Source: Chrysaora quinquecirrha (Eukaryota > Cnidaria > Scyphozoa > Semaeostomeae > Pelagiidae). From it: DNA of 64,000 nucleotides. The DNA is taken from assembly GCA_014526335.1 (NCBI GenBank), contig JACTAT010000282.1, positions 525,335 through 589,334 on the forward strand. Reading direction: 5' to 3'. The notes under the pieces are model-generated. The model ran no database searches and had not been told where the DNA came from. It was given only the letters and a program-made list of their open reading frames with translations. Below, piece by piece: positions 1-11,000 of this stretch. Made by a program: the position numbers and the translations under genes. Every line of letters begins with the position of its first letter. Position 1 is the first letter of the stretch.

Positions 1-717
1 AATGTGCCACTTCAGGACCTTGCATACAGATTTGGGGTATCATTATCCACGGTATCAAGAACCTCAGCTTGGATGATCAACCTCAATAACAGACTAAGTT
101 TCCTCATATCATGGCCAGAGAGAGAAGATCTATGGAATACTATGCCACAATGTTTTCAGTATGCATTTGGGAAGAAAACAACAGTGATTATAGATTGTTT
201 TGAAGTATTTATTGAAAGACCTTCAAATTTATTAGCCAGAGCGCAAACATTTTCAAACTATAAACACCACAATACCATAAAGGTGCTTATTGGTATAACT
301 CCTCAGGGTTCCCATCAGTTTTGTTTTTGAGGCATGGGGAGGACGTACTTCTGACAAATATCTAACTGACAACTGTGGTATTTTGAAACTGTTGAAACCT
401 GGAGATTTAGCAATGGCAGACAGAGGGTTTACAATAGAGGAAAGTGTTGGGCTGTATCAAGCTAAGCTTGCAATACCTGCCTTTACAAGAGGAAAAGACC
501 AACTGGACCCAGTAGACAAGAGGAATTGCCAATGTGAGAATTCATGTTGAGAGAGTTATTGGACTTTTGCGCCAAAAGTATATGATGCTTCAAGCAACAT
601 TACCTATTGACTACTTGACTATTTCAAAAGGAAATTCTTGCCCTACAATTGACAGAATTATTAGAGTTTGTGCATCCCTAACCAATTTATGCCCCTCAGT
701 AATTCCTTTTGACTAAT
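1..717 (+). pseudogene. DDE transposase remnant (ISL2EU/Harbinger-like, DDE_Tnp_4 type), 5' end outside the window
   Basis: Three frames read in order give a DDE_Tnp_4-type transposase. Segment 4-330 has a helix-turn-helix-like start ([10 protein letters not shown]), a WPERE motif and [13 protein letters not shown], whose Asp is probably the first catalytic residue. About 331-520 in another frame gives EAWGGRTSD and MADRGF (second Asp). Segment 534-716 gives [15 protein letters not shown] (the Glu) and ends at a stop after [10 protein letters not shown]. The frame is broken near 325-335 and near 515-535, so no intact protein is made unless these are sequencing errors. The order and spacing fit ISL2EU/Harbinger-group transposases. 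The N-terminal part, often a THAP domain in this group, would lie left of the window. The family assignment is from recognised motifs, not a search. Confidence 0.7.
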
Positions 718-1158
718 GTTAATCAACAGTTACTCTTGCCTGCCAAATAGACAGGGTGATCTGGTGACTTTGCAAAACGGAATAATCTGGGGATTTTGCA
801 AAACTTGAAATATAATCAAAAGGGGGATGTGAGATTAAGTTTTTTTGGCTTACTCTAGATGATCCCAAATAATGAATGATCCAAAGTAACAAGCAATCAA
901 CTTTCTTAATTCAAAGCTGTAAATTTTGGCAATGCCTTGTCCTTTCATGTGTCTTTTGTACTGGCTTATTGCACAAAGGAGCCCTTCATTTACCAGGCAG
1001 GCATGAGTAGTATGTGTCTAATGTTATCCATATTTTTTATCACACCCAATTTACCCTGAGCTCACCCATTTTATTCATGTACCAAGGCAATTCTTGTCCA
1101 AAAGTGTAATAATCTGAATCTTTTTATGTGATAAACAAGTTCTGAATCAGTCCCAGTT
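718..1158. other. Intergenic stretch without recognised gene
   Basis: AT-rich sequence between the transposase stop and the end of the minus-strand protease-like frame. A short imperfect doublet (gggattttgcaaaac and a related gtgactttgcaaaac) is visible near 755-805. I see no open frame, RNA gene or clear terminal repeat. It may hold the 3' untranslated parts of both neighbours. Confidence 0.4.
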
Positions 1159-2151
1159 TCAAATTACTGGAAAAGGCTCCATAATTCCTGCCTTTAAGCA
1201 TTCAAACAGGTGTTTCCTCATTTGAGATAAATCAAACTGCACTGTTTCTGATGGGATGTAATGCAGGATAGAAGTTGCAAAAGCTGCTGCGAAAACTCCA
1301 CAATCACTCCCATTTTGTTGTTGTTGCACTGGGACTACTTGCAAACCAGAATATACATTTAGTCCCATTAGACATATGATTTGACTTTCAATTTCATCGG
1401 CAATGACATTATTGTACAAGCTGTCATTTATGTTCACCATTCCAGGCTCACAGCCAACTGAACTTGCACATACCCAGTGACTGTTCCCGGTATGCAGAAT
1501 TTGTACAAATTCACCAGAAACAACATCAAAGTTTCTTGATGGTCCGAGGGTGGGTCTTTGGAATCCTTCAACATTAGGATTTGCATTTCTTAACTTGATT
1601 TGAATCTCATGGATTATGTCACAATCCAGCCATCCATCTGGTGACATGATTTCATTGTAGTGCTCATCATTGAGTGTTCCCAGGGGAGCAAATTTTTCTG
1701 ATTTCTTTCCAGCCACTTTGGTGATGTCAATGTCAAGATCTATGTCACACAAAAGCTGATCTTCTTTGGGAGTAGTTGCTTGATCAGTTGTTCCATTTGC
1801 TCTGCAGTAATTGCACATACAAGATGTTTTGCTGTTGTTTGGACGTCTTTTATATCCTAGGCAAGATAGGTGAAAGAACTGTCCACTTTTGCATTCTTTG
1901 GATTGGCATTTGATTATCTTATCATCTACATTTGCCTTTGTTTTACAGATGCAAATTGTAGTAAACTTTAGTGCTTCATGCATAACATGATCTTTCTTCT
2001 TGCTCACTTTTCCTGACTTTCTCTTGAATTCAGGGAGCCTTTGACAATAAGGGCAGAGCCAATTAAATGGAAACTCTGAGATCTTCAAGCAGGATGGATG
2101 GTACAGTGAAATGGGACATTCTTCATTGTGGCATTGCATGGTTGATTTCAA
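1159..2151 (-). pseudogene. PHD-finger plus Ulp1/C48-like cysteine protease part of a multidomain gene
   Basis: A 330-codon open frame. Residues about 1-36 look like the second half of a PHD finger (CHNEECPISLYHPSC then WLCPYC). Its first Cys residues lie just upstream in another frame, around 2160-2190. Residues about 67-117 form a second PHD-like Cys/His cluster (CICKTKANVDDKIIKCQSKEC, then HLSC and CNYC). After an acidic linker, residues about 215-330 resemble a Ulp1/C48 protease: GNSHWVC gives the His, VNINDSL the Asp, and NGSDCGVF the Cys with an upstream Gln run. It reads on from the YqaJ and SWIM frames on the same strand, so it is best seen as the C-terminal part of one broken gene. 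The substrate is unknown; Ulp1-fold proteases usually remove SUMO or related tags. Confidence 0.6.
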
Positions 2152-2726
2152 CCCTGCAGAAGCAAAGTGATTTGCAGCCCTCTACTGCCTTCAACAAATG
2201 TGATCTCCTTGTATACCATCTCCCTAAGATTTCTGGAAGAATGCAGTAACTTTGGTAAAACATGGTTCCAATGGCATTCATCAGGCATAATTCTTTCGTA
2301 AATAAATGTAGCTGCAGTGTCAGTGAAACCACAAACAATGAAATCGCAGAAACCCTTTTTGTTGCAAAGAGTTGCTGTTGCACTTGGTAGTAGTATGAGT
2401 GCTGGCGCTTCTCACCATCTACTTTTTCCAAACATGAATTTGGTTTGGTGGCATAGTTTTCAAAATCAGCACCATCTAAGCAAAAGGGGCACTTCACTTC
2501 ACCACAGCCTTCATCACAGCAATCACACACAGACAAGAAATCTGGTGTTCCATGCAACCAAGAAAAATCTTGGTGAACAAACATTCCACATTCAATGGTC
2601 TGATAATTTAAAGTGAAATTTTCATTTTCTCTCGGAATGCATTAATTGCATCTTGCTCATGCTTGCAACCATGGTCTGTTGCAGCTGAATGGAATTGGAA
2701 AATATCTGGGTAGCAAATGGATTTGA
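2152..2726 (-). pseudogene. YqaJ-type recombinase/exonuclease domain, frameshifted
   Basis: This segment reads as a YqaJ-like nuclease only if frames are changed several times. Near 2640-2720 one frame gives SICYP and DHGCKHEQDAINAF, resembling the conserved start of such domains. The frame ending at 2584 gives HGTPDFLSVCDCC and then GEVKCPFC, matching the conserved Asp and the E-x-K active-site pattern, followed by HSYYYQVQQQLF. Near 2250-2340 a third frame gives FCDFIVCGFTD and YERIMPDECHW. Breaks fall near A/T runs such as the one around 2355. YqaJ domains are lambda-exonuclease-fold nucleases. The segment sits directly between the SWIM frame (upstream) and the PHD/Ulp1 frame (downstream). 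Confidence 0.6.
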
Positions 2727-3677
2727 CTAGTGTTTGAGATGGCTGTGCTGGATTTGTGTGTGATGCTTGCTTTGATACTGAAGCACCAATCCTGCCTGCT
2801 CGATGTTGGAAAAATGCTCTTCCTTTAGACTTGTGTCCTTTTCGATTTCATTAATATCAGTTTCACTGATGCTTATGTTAGTTTGGGAACATATCTTTAT
2901 CAACTGATGATATTCAAGTGTGAGATTTTTCTCTTCAAACAAATCTGGTATAGTAAAGATGTTCCTGCTTTTGAGGATGAAGGAGTCTGCATATGGCTTT
3001 ACCAAACTTAATGCAACTGGCTTTTTCTTGCACAAATTCAATGCCTTGTAGAAAGAATTTTTCTCATCTTCACTTGGGGATAAAAACTTACTTGATGCTT
3101 CAGATTTCGTACTGATGAAGCATTTATCCTGATTAGGCAGTGTGGTGATAACATCATCTACAGCTTTACCGAGATTCTGTTTCAGTTTCTTTGAAGAGCT
3201 GAAATTTATGTTCTTGACTGGAGCATAGGATATTTCCTTGACATATGTTGGCAAGATCCATGTACATTTCACTTGTGTACAAGCAAGCTTACCATTGAGT
3301 CTGATCCAAACTTCTAAATAAAAAAAAACACTGGCTATGTGGGAGCAGCATTCCCCAAGGCCTGCCATGCAGCCTACACAATGTGCACAAATAATCGTCC
3401 CGTCTTTTTCCGTTATGATCCAAAGAAGAACCGGAGGATCATTCATCCTCTGCGAATGGTGTACTTTGCCCAAAACAACGTATTTGTTAGAAATAATTTG
3501 TCCCAGAACACTTGATATAAATCCAGAGACCATTTGATTGTAAGTGTACAAACTTCGAAATGCTTTGAACTGCATACTTGTGTAGTAACTGGTGTCCAAA
3601 ACAAGGTACGAGAGTAAATCAGCGGCCTCTACTGGTGGCAAGCATTTTGGATCCAGTTTTTGGTCTGAAATAAGCAC
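2727..3677 (-). pseudogene. SWIM-type zinc-finger protein, N-terminal part of the same broken gene
   Basis: A 316-codon open frame. Residues about 95-125 contain CAHCVGCMAGLGECCSH followed by a hydrophobic stretch, which fits the SWIM consensus CxC...CxH. The region after it carries a TQVKCTW motif often seen downstream of SWIM in cnidarian and arthropod SWIM-YqaJ proteins. The frame ends at a TAG after HSHLKH, but coding similarity continues past the stop into the YqaJ segment. A possible splice acceptor (cttatttcag read on the minus strand) lies at about 3665-3677, so the first residues may be intron and an upstream exon may be missing. The exact N-terminus is uncertain. Confidence 0.55.
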
Positions 3678-3820
3678 AGGGTCAATACAAATTATTGATA
3701 CTTTCTTAATATAGACCAGTTATCTTTTGGTGGTTGAATTTGAATGAAACTCACTTCAAGAAAAACACAGCTAAATACATGCTAGGATTTCCTGGAGATC
3801 AGCCAGATTCCGTAGATTGG

Positions 3821-4531
3821 TAAACAATTTAACAAAATTCTAACACTATCTCAAAGAGATCTACTGGATAACTCAATAAGAGAGTCAAATATTGAAACCA
3901 GTAAAGGTAGAAATCTACCCTTTATTATACCATTTGACAATAGAACTGTTAAAATTCGCAATATACTGAAAGCACATTGGCACATAATCACTGAGGATGA
4001 TGAATTAAAACGTATTTGGACCAAACCACCCGTTTTGGCCCTAGAAAGACACAAAAATATCGGAGATGTTTTAACGAGGACCAAATTCACAATTGATGAT
4101 AATGATACAAATATGAGCGAATAAATATGACACAATGCTCTTTACATGTTACCTATTCTGCTAGCATCATTCCTGGATGCAGGAGTTAGGGGGCACTCAT
4201 ATAATACAGAGCATACCGATCATAAGCCCCGAAATGCTCTATATGGGAGATTGGCTGAGGAGCTAGCCTTGAATAATGGTAATATACACTGAATTCACTA
4301 TATATATAATGAATTCATATATATATATATATATATATTTTCACAAAAAATATATACTACTTGTGAGAAACACTTGTTGCTTTTCACTTTCACATGATTG
4401 GGACCCAGTCCCCTCACGATACAAGTTCATACGTGGACAGCCTAGAGAATTTTCGCTGAGGTTGGTACTACACCTTTATTTCTTAGTTTACAGTACACTT
4501 TATGTGGCTGTTTTTTTGTCATCAAACCAAT
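3821..4531 (+). mobile_element. PLE array copy 0, 5'-truncated
   Basis: Only the last 711 bp of the unit are present, starting inside the RT C-terminal region. The coding part runs to a stop at 4122-4124, with the Trp-rich KAHWHI...RIWTKPPVLALERH segment intact. The 3' region with (TA)n follows. The left junction shares only the short stretch gattg with the expected unit sequence, so it is a truncation or recombination point. Downstream variants (cttttctgctag type, accgatc) match copies 4-9 rather than 1-3. Confidence 0.8.
4290..4342 (+). repeat. (TA)n tract with flanking GAATTCA palindromes in the PLE 3' region
   Basis: Each unit has a short TA stretch between two copies of tgaattca, followed by a longer (TA)n of variable length. 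Equivalents lie near 7527, 10761, 13992, 17231, 20469, 23700, 26930, 30170 and 33400. The length varies between copies (longest near 23725-23755), as expected for a microsatellite inside the 3' region of the element. Confidence 0.8.
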
Positions 4532-4717
4532 ATTGCTCTAATGGGTGGAATCCAAGATTTCCTTAGAAATCTCAGCAAGCTTCTTCCTCTTCGGCGCCCG
4601 TGCCATGTATGATCACAGTACTATAACTTGTATACCAATATCACACCACAATTACATACTGTGTATGCTGTCTCACATGCTAATTTTGGTCGCGTCACTA
4701 GAGCACTATAAAAAAAC

Positions 4718-4936
4718 TTGACAATACCGAAAAAATATACAAATAAACTGGTTAAGCCTACAAAACATACAGAGGCCTCTAATTTTGAAGAAACATGTGA
4801 TGAGGATCACGGCAAAATTATAAAGCTGATAGCTAACAGCCTGGCTAGTCAGTTCTACCATGATGATAAAAACAATGAATACTCTAAGGCTGAAAGGAAC
4901 GAGAGATACCCTCCGTTCCTTTTACCAAAGATATAA
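4718..4936 (+). CDS. Small upstream frame of the PLE unit (72 codons, present in all full copies)
   Basis: A conserved Lys/Glu-rich frame with no ATG at its start (the first usable codon is TTG) and no recognised domain. Equivalents lie at 7953-8171, 11187-11405, 14420-14638, 17659-17877, about 20894-21110, 24134-24352, 27360-27578 and within 30482-30811. It ends at a TAA that is followed in the same frame by the ATG exon, about 42 nt later. It may be 5' leader sequence, an ORF1 remnant, or the first part of an ORF interrupted by one stop. No function can be assigned. Confidence 0.3.
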   Translation: MTIPKKYTNKLVKPTKHTEASNFEETCDEDHGKIIKLIANSLASQFYHDDKNNEYSKAERNERYPPFLLPKI

Positions 4937-5410
4937 ATTAGATATAAAAACGACATTTCTTCAGAAATCTCTTCGAAGATGATGAGGGCAAAAGAAACAT
5001 TCGCTAAAACAATGTGTTGGCTTTTAGCCAAACAGCACAAGGCCATGAGTGAGGCACAACAAGAATGCACTAAAGCACACAAAAGCATGGCTGAAAAACG
5101 ATATACGAATAATTCTGACAAAATCTATAAAACGGCAAAAAAATGACCATGGATAAACATATACAATACCGCTTCACACGAGAGGGCCCTACGTCTGGTG
5201 CCAAACGTCCTAGAGAAGAAAAGTAACAAATGGTTGAGAACACTTTTAAACTGTACCTTTAAAAATATCATTACATATTATCTCTAAACTATAAAATTGT
5301 TCTGATATATATTTCTAATGATTTTGTTCTGTTGCTTCGACATTTCTCTTTTTCTCGTTGTATTCTGTTGATTAGTCCCTGAATTAATTTTTTCCAATAG
5401 TACCTATCAG

Positions 5411-7362
5411 AAAACCTGTGTTTAAGAACTCACACAATAATACATGCCTTAGAAAAATCTTAGGCCACAACCGAAAACGACCCGCAAGGTCAAAACAACA
5501 CAAATCTTGATGCGAAAATACCTCAAGAGAAAGGTAAGAACAACTTATAAATACAAAAACAACAGCATTCTAAATTTGAGCAATAGGGTTCTTACACCAC
5601 AACGAATATCTTTTCTAAATAAGGGGCTATCATTCGTAATGACCCCTAAACCAGTACAAACATATACTGCAAAAAGGGCCTTCCTAGAATTCAAAGAAGA
5701 ATGATGATACACTATCACTTTAAAAGTGATTTGGATAACAACACAACAACGCCCTTCAGGGTAAAATCTATATGGCAACCAGATAACGTTGATAATGCTA
5801 ATGTTTATAAATACCTGGAAGAGGTTGAAAGAGATATCGTTGATCTCTTCTCCCAAAATCATGATGACACTCCGAATCTCAGATATGATGAAATAGAAGC
5901 TCTCAGCCAATTAAAAATATGCATGATGTATCTATATCCAAAGCAGATAAAGGTGGAAGGATAGTCCTTTGGCCTAAACAAATGTACCTTAACGAAGCCA
6001 TGAAACAACTTTCTGATGAAAGATACTATATGCAACAAACAAGAGATCTAACAGCTGAAATTGCCTTTCATATCACAACTCTAACAACACACCTTGTCCG
6101 CAAGGGCCTAATAGATAAAACTCTATGCAAATACTTAACACCTAACACAAATGTCAGAACACCTATATTTTATTTACTACCAAAAATTCACAAAGAGGGA
6201 ATCCCAGGGAGACCAATACTGTCTGGTTGCTATTCTCCTACTGAGAAACTCTCTTCATATCTAGATTATTATCTGAGGCCTATAGTTGAAAAAAGCGAAA
6301 TCATATATAAAAGATACAACACACTTTCTACAAATTGTGCTCAATTTGGGTGACTACGTCCCTAAAAACTTGTGGCTTGTTACATTAGACGTGAAATCTC
6401 TATATACAAACATTCCACACCAGGAGGGCATAAATGCCTGCCTTAATGCTTTCCGACAACACTATGGAGGGGCTAGCCCCCTCCCATTACAATATATCGA
6501 ACATATGATGAACTATATATTGAAACACAATTATTTCAAATTTAATGGCAAATTCTACCAACAGATCAGGGGGGCTGCAATGGGTAGTCTATTTGCCCCC
6601 AATTATGCAAATATATTCATGACATCTATAGAAACAAGCCTTTTTAACAACACTCCAGGCCGAAAAATACCCATAATTTGGAAACGATACATTGACGACA
6701 TATTTCTGATATGGCCGCACCCCCTTGAAGATCTAAAGACATTCCTTTACTACATTAACACTGCACATCATTCCATAAAATTTGAATCATCCTATTCTAA
6801 ACAAAATATTAGTTTCTTGGACACAACTATAAATCTTAAAGAAAATGGAACTATAACTAGTTCTTTATATCAAAAACCTACAGACTCATGTGGGCTGCTC
6901 CATAGGATTCATTCTATCCATGGAGCAGCGAAACAGGAGTAATTTGCAGCCAAGCACTAAGATATAGAAAAGTTACAACTGATGATAATGAATGTTTAGA
7001 AAGCTTAAAACGCTAAAATGCCACTTAGTGGGCAGGGGTTATGAACCAAAAGAGATTGATAACCAATTTAACAAAATTCTAACACTATCTCAAAGAGATC
7101 TACTGGATAACTCAATAAGAGAGTCAAATATTGAAACCAGTAAAGGTAGAAATCTACCCTTTATTATACCATTTGACAATAGAACTGTTAAAATTCGCAA
7201 TATACTGAAAGCACATTGGCACATAATCACTGAGGATGATGAATTAAAACGTATTTGGACCAAACCACCCGTTTTGGCCCTAGAAAGACACAAAATATCG
7301 GAGATGTTTTAACGAGGACCAAATTCACAATTGATGATAATGATACAAATATGAGCGAATAA
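5411..7362 (+). pseudogene. PLE reverse transcriptase, copy 1, frameshifted
   Basis: Reads from the putative splice acceptor to a stop after NDTNMSE. All core RT motifs are present across three frames: KADKGGR, LLPKIHK, TLDVKSLYTNIP, GAAMGSLFAPNYA, YIDDIF and FLDTTI. The C-terminus ends soon after VLALERH with no Cys cluster and no GIY-YIG domain. At least five frame breaks make this copy non-coding as written. Confidence 0.8.
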
Positions 7363-7766
7363 ATATGACACAATGCTCTTTACATGTTACCTATTCTTCT
7401 AGCATCATTCCTGGATGCAGGAGTTAGGGGGCACTCATATAATACAGAGCATACCCATCATAAGCCCCGAAATGCTCTATATGGGAGATTGGCTGAGGAG
7501 CTAGCCTTGAATAATGGTAATATACACTGAATTCACTATATATATAATGAATTCATATATATATATATATATATTTTCACAAAAATATATACTACTTGTG
7601 AGAAACACTTGTTGCTTTTCACTTTCACATGATTGGGACCCAGTCCCTCACGATACAAGTTCATACGTGGACAGCCTAGAGAATTTTCGCTGAGGTTGGT
7701 ACTACACCTTTATTTCTTAGTTTACAGTACACTTTATGTGGCTGTTTTTTTTGTCATCAAACCAAT

Positions 7767-10700
7767 ATTGCTCTAATGGGTGGAATCCAAGATTTCCTTA
7801 GAAATCTCAGCAAGCTTCTTCCTCTTCGGCGCCCGTGCCATGTATGATCACAGTACTATAACTTGTATACCAATATCACACCACAATTACATACTGTGTA
7901 TGCTGTCTCACAAGCTAATTTTGGTCGCGTCACTAGAGCACTATAAAAAAACTTGACAATACCGAAAAAATATACAAATAAACTGGTTAAGCCTACAAAA
8001 CATACAGAGGCCTCTAATTTTGAAGAAACATGTGATGAGGATCACGGCAAAATTATAAAGCTGATAGCTAACAGCCTGGCTAGTCAGTTCTACCATGATG
8101 ATAAAAACAATGAATACTCTAAGGCTGAAAGGAACGAGAGATACCCTCCGTTCCTTTTGCCAAAGATATAAATTAGATATAAAAACAACATTTCTTCAGA
8201 AATCTCTTCGGAGATGATGAGGGCAAAAGAAACATTCGCTAAAACAATGTGTTGGCTTTTAGCCAAACAGCACAAGGCCATGAGTGAGGCACAACAAGAA
8301 TGCACTAAAGCACACAAAAGCATGGCTGAAAAACGATATCCGAATAATTCTGACAAAATCTATAAAACGGCAAAAAAATGACCATGGATAAACATATACA
8401 ATACCGCTTCACACGAGAGGGCCCTACGTCTGGTGCCAAACGTCCGAGAGAAGAAAAGTAACAAATGGTTGAGAACACTTTTAAACTGTACCTTTAAAAA
8501 TGTCATTACATATTATCTCTAAACTATAAAATTGTTCTGATATATATTTCTAATGATTTTGTTCTGTTGCTTCGACATTTCTCTTTTTCTCGTTGTATTC
8601 TGTTGATTAGTCCCTGAATTAATTTTTTCCAATAGTACCTATCAGAAAACCTGTGTTTAAGAACTCACACAATAATACATGCCTTAGAAAATCTTAGGCC
8701 ACAACCGAAAACGACCCGCAAGGTCAAAACAACACAAATCTTGATGCGAAAATACCTCAAGAGAAAGGTAAGAACAACTTATAAATACAAAAACAACAGC
8801 ATTCTAAATTTGAGCAATAGGGTTCTTACACCACAACGAATATCTTTTCTAAATAAGGGCTATCATTCGTAATGACCCTAAACCAGTACAAACATATACT
8901 GCAAAAGGGCCTTCCTAGAATTCAAAAGAAGAATGATGATACACTATCACTTTAAAAGTGATTTGGATAACAACACAACAACGCCCTTCAGGGTAAAATC
9001 TATATGGCAACCAGATAACGTTGATAATGCTAATGTTTATAAATACCTGGAAGAGGTTGAAAGAGATATCGTTGATCTCTTCTCCCAAAATCATGATGAC
9101 ACTCCGAATCTCAGATATGATGAAATAGAAGCTCTCAGCCAATTAAAAATATGCATGATGTATCTATATCCAAAGCAGATAAAGGTGGAAGGATAGTCCT
9201 TTGGCCTAAACAAATGTACCTTAACGAAGCCATGAAACAACTTTCTGATGAAAGATACTATATGCAACAAACAAGAGATCTAACAGCTGAAATTGCCTTT
9301 CATATCACAACTCTAACAACACACCTTGTCCGCAAGGGCCTAATAGATAAAACTCTATGCAAATACTTAACACCTAACACAAATGTCAGAACACCTATAT
9401 TTTATTTACTACCAAAAATTCACAAAGAGGGAATCCCAGGGAGACCAATACTGTCTGGTTGCTATTCTCCTACTGAGAAACTCTCTTCATATCTAGATTA
9501 TTATCTGAGGCCTATAGTTGAAAAAAGCGAAATCATATATAAAAGATACAACACACTTTCTACAAATTGTGCTCAATTTGGGTGACTACGTCCCTAAAAA
9601 CTTGTGGCTTGTTACATTAGACGTGAAATCTCTATATACAAACATTCCACACCAGGAGGGCATAAATGCCTGCCTTAATGCTTTCCGACAACACTATGGA
9701 GGGGCTAGCCCCCTCCCATTACAATATATCGAACATATGATGAACTATATATTGAAACACAATTATTTCAAATTTAATGGCAAATTCTACCAACAGATCA
9801 GGGGGGCTGCAATGGGTAGTCTATTTGCCCCCAATTATGCAAATATATTCATGACATCTATAGAAACAAGCCTTTTTAACAACACTCCAGGCCGAAAAAT
9901 ACCCATAATTTGGAAACGATACATTGACGACATATTTCTGATATGGCCGCACCCCCTTGAAGATCTAAAGACATTCCTTTACTACATTAACACTGCACAT
10001 CATTCCATAAAATTTGAATCATCCTATTCTAAACAAAATATTAGTTTCTTGGACACAACTATAAATCTTAAAGAAAATGGAACTATAACTAGTTCTTTAT
10101 ATCAAAACCTACAGACTCATGTGGGCTGCTCCATAGGGATTCATTCTATCCATGGAGCAGCGAAACAGGAGTAATTTGCAGCCAAGCACTAAGATATAGA
10201 AAAGTTACAACTGATGATAATGAATGTTTAGAAAGCTTAAAACGCTAAAATGCCACTTAGTGGGCAGGGGTTATGAACCAAAAGAGATTGATAACCAATT
10301 TAACAAAATTCTAACACTATCTCAAAGAGATCTACTGGATAACTCAATAAGAGAGTCAAATATTGAAACCAGTAAAGGTAGAAATCTACCCTTTATTATA
10401 CCATTTGACAATAGAACTGTTAAAATTCGCAATATACTGAAAGCACATTGGCACATAATCACTGAGGATGATGAATTAAAACGTATTTGGACCAAACCAC
10501 CCGTTTTGGCCCTAGAAAGACACAAAAATATCGGAGATGTTTTAACGAGGACCAAATTCACAATTGATGATAATGATACAAATATGAGCGAATAAATATG
10601 ACACAATGCTCTTTACATGTTACCTATTCTTCTAGCATCATTCCTGGATGCAGGAGTTAGGGGGCACTCATATAATACAGAGCATACCCATCATAAGCCC

Positions 10701-11000
10701 CGAAATGCTCTATATGGGAGATTGGCTGAGGAGCTAGCCTTGAATAATGGTAATATACACTGAATTCACTATATATATAATGAATTCATATATATATATA
10801 TATATATATTTTCACAAAAAATATATACTACTTGTGAGAAACACTTGTTGCTTTTCACTTTCACATGATTGGGACCCAGTCCCTCACGATACAAGTTCAT
10901 ACGTGGACAGCCTAGAGAATTTTCGCTGAGGTTGGTACTACACCTTTATTTCTTAGTTTACAGTACACTTTATGTGGCTGTTTTTTGTCATCAAACCAAT
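7767..11000 (+). mobile_element. PLE array copy 2
   Basis: Full unit of 3234 bp, copy 1-3 sequence type. The RT is read in segments 8933-9196, 9151-9585, 9518-10174 and 10224-10595. The GRPILSG motif is in frame here because the ggga run has its longer form. Confidence 0.85.
8646..10595 (+). pseudogene. PLE reverse transcriptase, copy 2, frameshifted
   Basis: Same motif order as copy 1, with breaks in the N-terminal part, at the run before SISKADKGGR, at the six-A run before SYIKDTTHF, near 10105-10125 (shorter A run at the YQKPT site) and near 10225 (gaatgttta for gaattgttta). Confidence 0.8.

Larger units (their letters stand above)
4532..7766 (+). mobile_element. PLE array copy 1
   Basis: Full unit of 3235 bp. 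The RT reading is split into segments 5507-5704, 5701-5964, 5919-6353, 6286-6942 and 6992-7312. Breaks lie at A or G runs and once near 6905, where a base of the gggat run is missing. This copy belongs to the sequence type shared by copies 1-3 (KQNIS in the RT, ggccgaaaa). Confidence 0.85.

Noticed and set aside
3851..4135. Minus-strand 94-codon frame recurring in every array unit, and the 75-, 88- and 76-codon minus-strand frames
   Set aside because: They are exact antisense of the RT or upstream exon and recur only because the unit recurs. No independent coding signal.
4185..4195. ttaggg as a telomeric repeat in the array
   Set aside because: A single occurrence per unit inside gagttaggggg, with no tandem telomeric motif at either array end.
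4200..4262. Hammerhead-like arrangement (gagcat...ccgaaatgctc, later gctgaggagctagcc) in the PLE array unit
   Set aside because: A 6-bp hairpin with a GAA next to it is present, but the CUGANGA box is altered (ccgatca, cccatca or ctgatca) and stems I and II cannot be formed. No convincing ribozyme.
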